This document shows positions 1-5,074 of a stretch of DNA of 5,792 nucleotides, piece after piece (position 1 is the first letter of the stretch; every line of letters begins with the position of its first letter). The position numbers and the translations under genes were made by a program. This stretch comes from Deinococcus sp. (GTDB lineage: Bacteria; Deinococcota; Deinococci; Deinococcales; Deinococcaceae), in assembly GCF_018260405.1 (NCBI RefSeq), contig NZ_JAGLBG010000116.1, positions 1-5,792 of the forward strand, given 5' to 3'. The notes beneath the pieces were generated by a model. That model searched no databases and was not told the DNA's origin. It was given only the letters and a program-made list of their open reading frames with translations.

Positions 1-100
1 TCATTGCCATTTCAAGCGCCTTCGCCCCTTCAAGTGGATTCCCAAGGCGCTTAAGTTCGGCGCGGGCGGCGGCGGTCACTTCTGGAATAAGCCCCGTCAT
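1..100 (-). CDS. Partial unknown protein, N-terminal 33 residues only
   Basis: The gene starts at the ATG read from base 100 and runs off the left edge of the window. The visible N-terminus begins MTGLIPEVTAAARAELKRLG, which looks helical and carries no domain I recognise. The start is well supported: an AAGGAG ribosome site lies at 112-117 on the minus strand, 11 bases ahead of the ATG. The ATG also shares one base with the TAA stop of the upstream gene (TAATG), so the two are probably translationally coupled in one transcript. Function cannot be assigned from 33 residues. The close packing fits a phage or integrative-element gene cassette. Confidence 0.65.
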   Translation of the reverse strand, partial: MTGLIPEVTAAARAELKRLGNPLEGAKALEMAM

Positions 101-990
101 TAGTAAAGAGGCTCCTTATCTTCGGGCTTGGGCGCGTAGGGCTGGTAACAGGAACAGGCGCAACGCGGGCAAGGTTCGGGGTCTTTCGGGGCCGCCAATG
201 TTTGCACTAGCCCACACGCCCCGCATTGGCCCCGGTATGCCCCGGCTAGGGTCTTGACCGCCGCCCATTCCGGCCCGTTCGGGTCTTCGGCGGGGGTGAG
301 GTCTTCAAGGTCTAGCGGCTGACCGCTTCCGGGGTAGTACACGCCGCCTATGCCGCCTTCCGCTTCGGCGCGTGCCTGTTCGGGGGTAGGTACAAGGGGG
401 TTTGTAGCTTCCAGATACGCGGCGGCAAGGTCATTCACGGTTAAGCCCATGTGATGCAACACCGGGGCCGCTTCCAGCATGAAAGCCCAAGGCAAATGGG
501 AAGGGTGCGAAGACTGGCAAACTTGGGCCAAGCGGTTAAAACGGTGTACGAACTGAAACCGGGCAAGCATTCCGGCGTCAAATTCTCGGCCTTCCAGCAA
601 AGCCGCGTGAATTTCCTTGTAATCCCCGTTCAAAACCATTTCAGTAAGCGGCAAGTCTTCGCCCACCATTGGGGGGGCGGTTATTCCAGTTCGGGCGGTC
701 AGGTCATGGCGCAACCTTAAAGCCAACTGGAACGCTCCCGCCAAATTAAACAGGGCGTAACGAATGTCAGGGGTTGCCACTTCCGCGCCCCAATACGGGC
801 CACCGGGCCAAGACAGCTTAGGCATAAGCCGGAAGGCCGCCATTTGAAGCTGTACGGCAAGGGCGGCCCGCTTGTGTTCGGCGTAACCGTTTGAATAGCC
901 GGGGGCAACACGGCAAGCGGCTTCCCTAGCGTAAAGGTCTTGAAGGGTGAGGGGCGCGGGCGCTTCGGCGGCGGGGGCTTGTGTTGTCAT
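100..990 (-). CDS. Unrecognised 296-residue protein with C-terminal zinc-ribbon-like Cys cluster; probably element-encoded
   Basis: A complete gene of 296 residues. I do not recognise the family. Residues 1-15 are Ala/Pro-rich. Residues 35-200 look largely helical, with Phe/Leu/Ala-rich stretches around 76-100 and 141-195. Residues 200-250 are acidic and Pro/Gly-rich. The C-terminus has C256xxC259 and C274xxC277, followed by C279 and C281, which is the spacing of a small zinc ribbon. There is no signal peptide or membrane segment. The ATG is preceded by AAAAGGAG (1001-1008 on the minus strand) at a 10-base gap. It overlaps the stop of the preceding minus-strand gene by 4 bases (ATGA), and its own stop overlaps the next start by one base. 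This packing, and the head-on abutment against a truncated nrdE, suggest a prophage or integrative element. An accessory or tail-assembly role is possible but unsupported. Confidence 0.8.
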   Translation of the reverse strand: MTTQAPAAEAPAPLTLQDLYAREAACRVAPGYSNGYAEHKRAALAVQLQMAAFRLMPKLSWPGGPYWGAEVATPDIRYALFNLAGAFQLALRLRHDLTARTGITAPPMVGEDLPLTEMVLNGDYKEIHAALLEGREFDAGMLARFQFVHRFNRLAQVCQSSHPSHLPWAFMLEAAPVLHHMGLTVNDLAAAYLEATNPLVPTPEQARAEAEGGIGGVYYPGSGQPLDLEDLTPAEDPNGPEWAAVKTLAGAYRGQCGACGLVQTLAAPKDPEPCPRCACSCYQPYAPKPEDKEPLY

Positions 991-1044
991 TTGCTTTCTT
1001 CTCCTTTTGCGTCTTCTATGGCGCGTTCAAATTCGCCTAAAGGC
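987..1044 (-). pseudogene. C-terminal end of a third minus-strand gene, truncated at the junction with nrdE
   Basis: On the minus strand the frame ending at TGA (987-989) reads ...PLGEFERAIEDAKGEESK, a hydrophilic helical tail typical of a real protein C-terminus. Its stop overlaps the ATG of the next gene in the ATGA arrangement. Upstream of about 1044 the same frame continues only as antisense of nrdE and meets TGA stops within about 60 bases. So only about 18 genuine codons remain, although an ATG at 1074-1076 leaves a 28-codon chimeric frame open. I infer that the rest of this gene lies elsewhere, for example at the other end of an integrated element or in its circular form. The right boundary is approximate because the exact crossover base cannot be fixed from one side. 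Confidence 0.5.
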
Positions 1045-2487
1045 GTGATGGGCGTTGCCAAGATGCTGGACAACATGCTGCGGTACGCTGATCAGGCGGG
1101 TCAGCGTCCCGGCGCAGGGGCGGTGTACCTGAGCGTCATGCACGCCGACTTTTCCGACCTGCTGAACGCCAAGAAGATCGCCACTGACGAGGACGCCCGG
1201 CTGAAGACCCTCAGCATTGGCGCGACCATCCCCGACCTCTTTATGGAGAAAGTTCGCGCTGGTGAGGACATCTACCAGTTCTACCCGCACTCGCTGTTTC
1301 AGGAGACGGGGCGCGAGTTCACCGACATCGACTGGACGCGGGAGTATCAGGCCCTGGCTGACAACCCCAATATCCGCAAGAAGCGCGTTTCAGCGCGGCG
1401 GATTTTGGAAGACATTGCTGTGACTCAGGGCGAGAGCGGTTACCCGTACCTGCTGTTCGAGGGAAACGCCAACCGCGTGAACCCCATTCCCAACGTCGGC
1501 TCGATCAAGATGAGCAACCTGTGCAGCGAGATCCTGCAACCCACCACGCCCAGTTACTTCCACGCCTACGGGCAGGAAAGCAAGGATAAGATCGGGCTGG
1601 ACGTGTCGTGCAACCTCGCCAGTCTGGTGATCGAGCAGACCATGCAGGGCGGTGACATCGGGCGGGTGGTGGGCGCAGCGATTCGCATGCTGGACAACGT
1701 GGCCCGCTCCACCAGCGTGCACGAAGTTCCGGCGGTCAAACGCGCCAACGACGAGATGCGCTCGATTGGCCTCGGCGCGATGGGCCTGCACTCCTTCTTG
1801 GCGGGCAAAGAACTGATTTACGGCAGCCCTGAAGCGCTGGATTTCGTGGACGTGTTTTTTGCGGCAGTGCATTATCACGCCCGCAAAGCGAGTATGGAAA
1901 TCGCGCGGGACACCGGGTTCATCTTTGGGGGTTTCGAGGGCAGTCGCTACCAGTCGGGCGAACACTTCGCTCAGTACCTGGAACGGGACTTCCTGCCGAA
2001 AACCCCGGAAGTGGCCGCGCTGTTCGAGGGTCACCAGTTACCTACCCGCGCCGACTGGGAAAAGCTGGTGCAGGACATCAAAAGGCACGGCCTCGCGCAC
2101 TCGTTTGTTATGGCGATCGCACCCACCGGCAGCATCAGCTACGTGTCACACGCCAGCGCCAGCATCATGCCGATCACCGAGAAGGTGGAGACGCTCACCA
2201 GCAACAAGGCCCGCACCATCTACCCCATGCCGCACCTCTCCGAAGAGACCGAGTGGTACTACGAGGAAGCCTACGACATGGATCAGCGCCGCGTGTTGGA
2301 CACCGTGGCCGCCGCGCAGAAGCACGTGGATCAGGGCATTTCCTGCACGTTGTTCGTCCCCGCCAGCGCCACTACCCGCACCCTGCAAAACTACTACCTG
2401 TATGGCTACCGCCTGGGCCTGAAAACCCTGTACTACACCCGCCTGCGCAAAACGAACGTCCAGGACTGCCTGAGTTGCGTGGTGTAG
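1018..2487 (+). CDS. nrdE: Class Ib ribonucleoside-diphosphate reductase alpha subunit, 5'-truncated (C-terminal two thirds)
   Basis: Large catalytic subunit that reduces NDPs to dNDPs in the cytosol, here lacking its N-terminus. Similarity to E. coli NrdE (714 residues) starts at GVMGVAK (about 1042) and runs to the end, so about 225 residues are missing. Retained parts, numbered from the ATG at 1018, are the NLCSEI motif with thiyl-radical Cys169 plus its Asn and Glu, the second active-site Cys198 (DVSCNLASL), the Tyr472-Tyr473 radical-transfer pair (LYYTRLR), and the C-terminal redox pair Cys484/Cys487. Lost parts are the partner active-site Cys, the allosteric-site region and the first barrel strands. 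The 1018 start is nominal: no Shine-Dalgarno precedes it, since the bases upstream are the antisense of another gene's ribosome site. A frame upstream to 940 is antisense of the minus-strand gene. The protein is probably not functional alone, though the preserved residues suggest recent disruption or a reversible insertion. Family assignment is very secure. Confidence 0.92.
   Translation: MARSNSPKGVMGVAKMLDNMLRYADQAGQRPGAGAVYLSVMHADFSDLLNAKKIATDEDARLKTLSIGATIPDLFMEKVRAGEDIYQFYPHSLFQETGREFTDIDWTREYQALADNPNIRKKRVSARRILEDIAVTQGESGYPYLLFEGNANRVNPIPNVGSIKMSNLCSEILQPTTPSYFHAYGQESKDKIGLDVSCNLASLVIEQTMQGGDIGRVVGAAIRMLDNVARSTSVHEVPAVKRANDEMRSIGLGAMGLHSFLAGKELIYGSPEALDFVDVFFAAVHYHARKASMEIARDTGFIFGGFEGSRYQSGEHFAQYLERDFLPKTPEVAALFEGHQLPTRADWEKLVQDIKRHGLAHSFVMAIAPTGSISYVSHASASIMPITEKVETLTSNKARTIYPMPHLSEETEWYYEEAYDMDQRRVLDTVAAAQKHVDQGISCTLFVPASATTRTLQNYYLYGYRLGLKTLYYTRLRKTNVQDCLSCVV
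1034..1045. other. Candidate recombination junction in nrdE with a short inverted repeat
   Basis: The bases CGCC-TAAA-GGCG form a perfect 4-bp inverted repeat around a 4-base centre. They lie where recognisable NrdE sequence begins on the right and where the minus-strand cassette frame ends on the left. The site falls in a conserved protein motif (SxGV..VxK in class Ib enzymes), the kind of protein-coding attachment target used by some large serine integrases. The core could be any short run within about 1030-1050. A one-sided view cannot define it, and a contig misjoin remains possible. Confidence 0.35.
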
Positions 2488-2500
2488 GCGGCTGCGCCGC
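2488..2500 (+). other. Small GC hairpin directly after the nrdE stop
   Basis: GCGGC-TGC-GCCGC is a perfect 5-bp stem with a 3-base loop, beginning at the base after the nrdE stop codon. There is no T-run after it, so it is not an intrinsic terminator. It could protect the 3' end of an nrdE message or cause some pausing. It is followed by the short direct repeats at 2503-2534. Confidence 0.35.
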
Positions 2501-2502
2501 TG

Positions 2503-2534
2503 TCTAAGAGTCGAGAGGTTAAGAGTCTAAGAAG
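2503..2534. repeat. Short direct repeats in the nrdE-nrdF spacer
   Basis: The octamer TAAGAGTC occurs at 2505-2512 and 2520-2527, 15 bases apart, and a partial third copy (TAAGA) starts at 2528. GTCTAAGA also occurs at both 2503 and 2525. The pattern looks like slippage-derived simple repeats of the kind common in intergenic DNA of this group. No binding protein is implied. Confidence 0.45.
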
Positions 2535-2560
2535 ACATTCGCACATTCCCAGAATTCACC

Positions 2561-2573
2561 GCGCCGGAGGCGC
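2561..2573 (+). promoter_or_regulatory. nrdF ribosome binding site embedded in a hairpin
   Basis: The Shine-Dalgarno GGAGG (2566-2570) lies 10 bases before the nrdF ATG at 2581 and fixes that start. The bases around it form a perfect inverted repeat, GCGCC-GGA-GGCGC, so half of the ribosome site would be paired and the other half would form the loop. If the hairpin forms in the message, it could lower nrdF translation or tie it to ribosomes arriving from nrdE. The hairpin is read directly; regulation is inference. Confidence 0.5.
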
Positions 2574-2580
2574 ATTCCCC

Positions 2581-3597
2581 ATGTCCCATCCCCCTTTTTC
2601 TGCCACCAACTGGTCTGAACCAGAAGATGGCTTCTCGGTCACCTTCTACGAGAAATACACGTCCCAGTTGTGGTTTCCCGACGAAATCCCGCTGACCAAC
2701 GACGCGCTGGTGTGGAAGTCCCTGAGTGACGAGGAACGCTGGACGTATATCCACGCTTCGGCGGGCCTGAACGCGCTGGACACCTTGCAGGGCGAAGTCG
2801 GAATGCCCGCGCTGCGCCATCTCGTGCCGGGTCACATCCGCAAGGCCACGCTGCAATTTCAGGGCATGATGGAGGACATTCATGCCCGCAGTTACTCACT
2901 CATCAACAAGACCTTCCTGAGCGCCAACGAGGAACGTGAGGTATTCGAGTGGGTGCGTACCCAGCCGCATCTGCAATTCAAGGTGACGTTCATTGATGGC
3001 GTGTACGCTGACCCCGATGTGTCCAACCTGGGCCTCTGGAAGAAGCTGGTGGTGTCTTGCATGCTGGAAACGGCGCTGTTCTACAGCGGTTTTTTCTATC
3101 CTCTTTACCTGGCCGGACAGGGCCGCATGGTCTCGGCAGGCGAAATTTTCAACCTGATCATTCTGGACGAGGCGCTACACGGCGTCTACGTGGCCCTCCT
3201 GGCTCAGGAGAAATTTGTGGCCATGAACCCCGCCGAGCAGGTCTATGCACAGGCATGGTACGAGGAAACCTTGCAAACGCTGTACAAAAACGAATTGGCG
3301 TACACCGAGCTGCTTTACGCAGATGTGAGCCTGACTGCCGAGGTCAAGAAGTTCATTCGCTTCAATTTCAACGTACTCGCCGATAATCTGGCGTTCTCCC
3401 GTTCCTTCCCTGACGAGGAGATCAACCCGGTGGTGCAAAACGGCATTCGGGCCAGGGGGACGACCCACGACTTCTTCTCGGCCAAGGGCAGCAGTTACAG
3501 CAAGATCAGCGTGGAACCGTTGCAGGACGCCGACATCGAAGCCATCTGGACGGGAACAGCTCCCGACGTGACCAGAAAGCTGGTGGCCCATGACTGA
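2581..3597 (+). CDS. nrdF: Class Ib ribonucleoside-diphosphate reductase beta subunit (radical-generating, dimetal)
   Basis: A 338-residue small subunit that holds the dimetal-tyrosyl radical cofactor and passes the radical to NrdE. All ligands are present and align with E. coli NrdF: Asp67 (ALDTLQ), Glu98 and His101 (MEDIHARSYS), radical Tyr105, Glu163 (MLETALFYSG), and Glu197 and His200 (LDEALHG). Trp31 (LWFPDEIPL) and the C-terminal Tyr306 (GSSYSK) fit the radical-transfer path. The length is close to the usual 320-340. The tail after residue 310 differs from the E. coli end and is slightly longer. Class Ib proteins normally use a manganese centre activated with NrdI. No nrdI is visible here; by analogy it would lie upstream of nrdE, outside this window. 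The gene starts at an ATG behind GGAGG and ends 8 bases inside the following redoxin gene. It appears intact even though nrdE is broken. Confidence 0.96.
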   Translation: MSHPPFSATNWSEPEDGFSVTFYEKYTSQLWFPDEIPLTNDALVWKSLSDEERWTYIHASAGLNALDTLQGEVGMPALRHLVPGHIRKATLQFQGMMEDIHARSYSLINKTFLSANEEREVFEWVRTQPHLQFKVTFIDGVYADPDVSNLGLWKKLVVSCMLETALFYSGFFYPLYLAGQGRMVSAGEIFNLIILDEALHGVYVALLAQEKFVAMNPAEQVYAQAWYEETLQTLYKNELAYTELLYADVSLTAEVKKFIRFNFNVLADNLAFSRSFPDEEINPVVQNGIRARGTTHDFFSAKGSSYSKISVEPLQDADIEAIWTGTAPDVTRKLVAHD

Positions 3598-3865
3598 GCG
3601 CCCGTTTATCCTGCTCACCCAGGACGACTGCCCGAACTGCGAACGCCTCAAGAAGATGCTCGCTGGGCCACTGGGAGGCGCATTTGACGAGAAAATCGAA
3701 GTGATTCACCGTCAGAGCAGCCCTCAACGCTTTAGTGAACTGGCCCAAACCCACCGAGTCCAAAGCCTCCCTGCGCTTGTTCATCACAGGGGGGCAGTGC
3801 TGCTCAAGACCAGTGGTCTGGGCGAAGTGCAACGCTTTCTCGTGGGCGAAGTGCCGAAACTCTAA
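3590..3865 (+). CDS. NrdH/glutaredoxin-like redoxin with CPNC active site
   Basis: A 91-residue thioredoxin-fold protein, likely the electron donor that re-reduces the C-terminal CxxC of NrdE. The N-terminal strand (PFILLTQ) leads into Cys14-Pro-Asn-Cys17. A helix follows, and a Ser-Leu-Pro61 segment supplies the cis-proline of the fold. It is slightly longer than typical NrdH (about 75-80 residues), whose motif is usually C-[MV]-Q-C. The CPNC motif and divergent sequence make the exact subfamily uncertain, so I give no symbol. The ATG lies inside the last codons of nrdF (8-bp overlap) behind only a weak GGTGG-like site, so translation is probably coupled to nrdF. No convincing terminator follows directly: the next bases are a run of seven G and then ATTTT. 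Confidence 0.85.
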   Translation: MTERPFILLTQDDCPNCERLKKMLAGPLGGAFDEKIEVIHRQSSPQRFSELAQTHRVQSLPALVHHRGAVLLKTSGLGEVQRFLVGEVPKL

Positions 3866-4090
3866 ATGGGGGGGATTTTAAGGAAGCTGCTACGAAACGC
3901 AAAGTAGCGAATTTCCCCACTCAGAGGCAGATTCCGGGCCTGAGTCCCTGAAATTAGAAGTTCCGATTTTCGGAATAGCTTTGGTACTTTGAGGCAAGAC
4001 GGTAGATTTCTACCTGATTTTCCCCCCAATAAAGCCCTTGAGTGCCTGAAAAAGTGCCGACACTGACGGAACTCGGTACTTTTGGGGTCA
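3866..4090. other. Gene-free, hairpin-rich stretch downstream of the RNR operon
   Basis: No supported gene lies here; all six frames are broken and the DNA is less GC-rich than the operon. It holds a 7-G run (3868-3874), a weak GCTAC/GTAGC stem (3889-3908), a perfect TTCCGA-TTT-TCGGAA hairpin (3961-3975), a perfect GGTAGA-TT-TCTACC hairpin followed by TGATTTT (4001-4014), and the longer hairpin at 4050-4083. Two short words match the neighbouring MITE: GTTCCGATT (3960-3968) matches its end, and TCCCTGAAAT (3945-3954) recurs at 4131-4140. The stretch may be decayed mobile-element DNA. Confidence 0.45.
4050..4083 (+). terminator. Possible intrinsic terminator or cruciform hairpin
   Basis: The arms AAAAGTGCCGA (4050-4060) and TCGGTACTTTT (4073-4083) pair over 11 positions with one G-T wobble and a 12-base loop. 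The right arm ends in four T. It could end transcription from the RNR operon, about 190 bases downstream of the redoxin stop, but the short T-run and the distance make this uncertain. It ends 5 bases before the TCA flanking the MITE-like element. Confidence 0.3.
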
Positions 4091-4125
4091 CCTGAGAATC
4101 GGAACAGAAACCTGCGCTAAGGAAA
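4090..4125 (+). repeat. Left terminal inverted repeat of the MITE-like element
   Basis: This 36-base end pairs with 4320-4355 at 33 positions. The mismatches are at repeat positions 17, 18 and 34. The outermost A may belong to the duplicated TCA rather than to the element. Confidence 0.75.
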
Positions 4126-4354
4126 CGACTTCCCTGAAATCTCCTGTCCTAGATGGAGATTTTTTAGTCCACGATTAAAGGATTGACCACTAAGCGAGCG
4201 ATAGAAGGTCTTTCCTGTGATAAGTGTCTAAAGCAGAAGAAATGCTGCCGCAATCGCTGCTGCTTTCATCGAGGAGGTTCGTGGAAAATCCTGTGATAAC
4301 AAGAATTACAACAGGAATATTCCCTTAGCGCAGGTTTTGGTTCCGATTCTCAGG
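4091..4354. mobile_element. MITE-like element, 264 bp, with 36-bp terminal inverted repeats
   Basis: The left end (4090-4125) and the reverse complement of the right end (4320-4355) match at 33 of 36 positions. They begin ACCTGAGAATCGGAAC and share AAACCTGCGCTAAGG further in. TCA stands on both sides (4088-4090 and 4355-4357), consistent with a 3-bp target duplication and element ends CCTGAG...CTCAGG. The interior has no transposase frame. It holds a perfect 8-bp stem followed by T residues (AAATCTCC/GGAGATTT, 4137-4162), an AAAGCAG/CTGCTTT stem (4230-4266), and two direct copies of TCCTGTGATAA (4213-4223, 4289-4299). This is the form of a non-autonomous element moved in trans by an insertion-sequence transposase. 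The parent family is unknown; a 3-bp TNA duplication would suit some IS5-group elements, but that is a guess. Confidence 0.75.
4137..4165 (+). terminator. Hairpin with trailing T-run inside the MITE-like element
   Basis: AAATCTCC and GGAGATTT form a perfect 8-bp stem with a 10-base loop, and the T-run extends to 4165. It resembles a weak intrinsic terminator. The AT content and large loop make strong termination doubtful. Confidence 0.3.
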
Positions 4355-4355
4355 T
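4320..4355 (-). repeat. Right terminal inverted repeat of the MITE-like element
   Basis: Inverted partner of 4090-4125. The TCA beginning at its last base (4355-4357) matches the one at 4088-4090. Confidence 0.75.
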
Positions 4356-4541
4356 CAGGCCCGTTACCCGGGATTGGGCGGGGTACGCCGGGACGTTTAT
4401 GCGCTGGCGCAGCACAGTACTCGCGTGTGGCAAGGCACGCATCCTGACCAGCCTTACCCACACTGGCCAACCATGCCGTACCTGCCATACCGTCAACCAC
4501 AAACGGCCCCACTTTCCGAGCTTGATGGAGTCCTCAAATGA
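4356..4541 (+). pseudogene. 3' remnant of an unknown gene cut by the MITE-like element
   Basis: After the element a frame reads QARYPGLGGVRRDVYALAQH and continues for 61 codons in all, to a TGA at 4539-4541. That stop overlaps the ATG of the next gene in the ATGA arrangement expected of an operon partner. No start codon with a ribosome site is visible, and within the element the frame reaches a TAG at 4326-4328. Removing 4091-4357 (the element plus one TCA) extends the frame left to 4050 (...GTRYFWGQARYPG...) before a TGA at 4047-4049. So even the repaired gene lacks its beginning. I do not recognise the product. Part of the evidence is only open frame and the stop/start overlap, so chance is possible. 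Confidence 0.4.
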
Positions 4542-5047
4542 GCAAAAAACGCACTGACAAGTCCATGCTGGCAGACAAGATTGTGTACCTCGTGCGGGTG
4601 GGCTCACGCGAGTTTGACGTTGACGCTGCGAGCGCCGACGAGCTCGCAGCCAAGTTGTCCCCGCTACTGGACCTCGAACTGGCGGAGATCACTCCGATCG
4701 CTCAGGCTATTTATGGCCGCGCAAAACGCTCCGATTTTGATCGGTGGAGCGTTCGGCGGGCTGGCGTAAGGAGATTTGTGGCAGACGACGGGGCCCGCCT
4801 TCCCGGCCAGATGCCCCCCCGGAAAGGGCGCAAACCCACCACGCCTGTCGAGGAGTGGGGGGCTGTGGAACTCCCGGCAGACGACCTGATCACTGGCCCT
4901 CCTACGCAACTCGAACCTGCGCCCGCATTCCTCCTCGCAGGCAGCAGAGGCGCGGAGATGGGGCAGTCTGAAAACTCACTTCCGCAGGAGGTCCACTATA
5001 GCTCATCAAAAGCTGACCAAGCAGATGTATTGTGTGAGTCGCAGTAA
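4538..5047 (+). CDS. Unrecognised 169-residue protein, folded N-terminal part and disordered tail
   Basis: I do not recognise this family. Residues 1-80 look like a small alpha/beta domain: a basic start (MSKKRTDK), a strand KIVYLVRVGSREFDV, an acidic helix (ASADELAAKLSPLLDLELAE), a second helix (ITPIAQAIYGRAKR), and an Arg/Trp-rich segment to about 80. Residues 81-169 are Pro-, Gly- and Ser-rich with mixed charge and probably unstructured. No signal peptide or membrane segment is visible. The ATG has GGAG 7 bases upstream and overlaps the stop of the truncated frame before it by 4 bases, so the two were probably co-transcribed until the MITE-like element inserted. The next gene starts 27 bases after its stop. 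The start is likely but not certain, because the tail's composition gives little coding support. Confidence 0.6.
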   Translation: MSKKRTDKSMLADKIVYLVRVGSREFDVDAASADELAAKLSPLLDLELAEITPIAQAIYGRAKRSDFDRWSVRRAGVRRFVADDGARLPGQMPPRKGRKPTTPVEEWGAVELPADDLITGPPTQLEPAPAFLLAGSRGAEMGQSENSLPQEVHYSSSKADQADVLCESQ

Positions 5048-5074
5048 AAATTTCTGAGCCGGATAAGGAGTCTT

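Noticed and set aside
451..720. 89-codon plus-strand open frame
   Set aside because: It is antisense to the well-supported 296-residue gene, with no recognisable motif.
100..990. MazG-like or dimeric dUTPase assignment for the helical 296-residue protein
   Set aside because: The segment around 181-197 faintly resembles the end of such enzymes, but the acidic metal-binding ExxE...ExxD pattern is absent.
940..1041. Upstream extension of the NrdE frame as an intein or a novel N-terminus
   Set aside because: An intein in RNR alpha chains is known in Deinococcus, so I checked. The extension is antisense of the minus-strand gene's start, has no intein end motif (His-Asn before Cys/Ser/Thr), and has no ribosome site.
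1000..1060. tRNA gene as integration target
   Set aside because: No cloverleaf or TTC-arm pattern is present at the junction. The target, if real, is the nrdE coding sequence.
1390..2034. 214-codon minus-strand open frame
   Set aside because: It is fully antisense to catalytic nrdE sequence in high-GC DNA and reads as a His/Arg/Val-rich shadow with no ribosome site or recognisable domain.
1859..2422. 187-codon plus-strand frame inside nrdE
   Set aside because: It is an alternative-frame shadow rich in Ser, Arg, Pro and Thr. The overlapping NrdE frame carries all conserved motifs.
4213..4299. CRISPR-like repeat from the two TCCTGTGATAA copies
   Set aside because: There are only two 11-base copies with no regular spacing and no further units; they lie inside the MITE-like element.
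4306..4607. Minus-strand frames across the right end of the MITE-like element
   Set aside because: They cross the element boundary and the start of the next plus-strand gene, have no clear ribosome site and match nothing I recognise.
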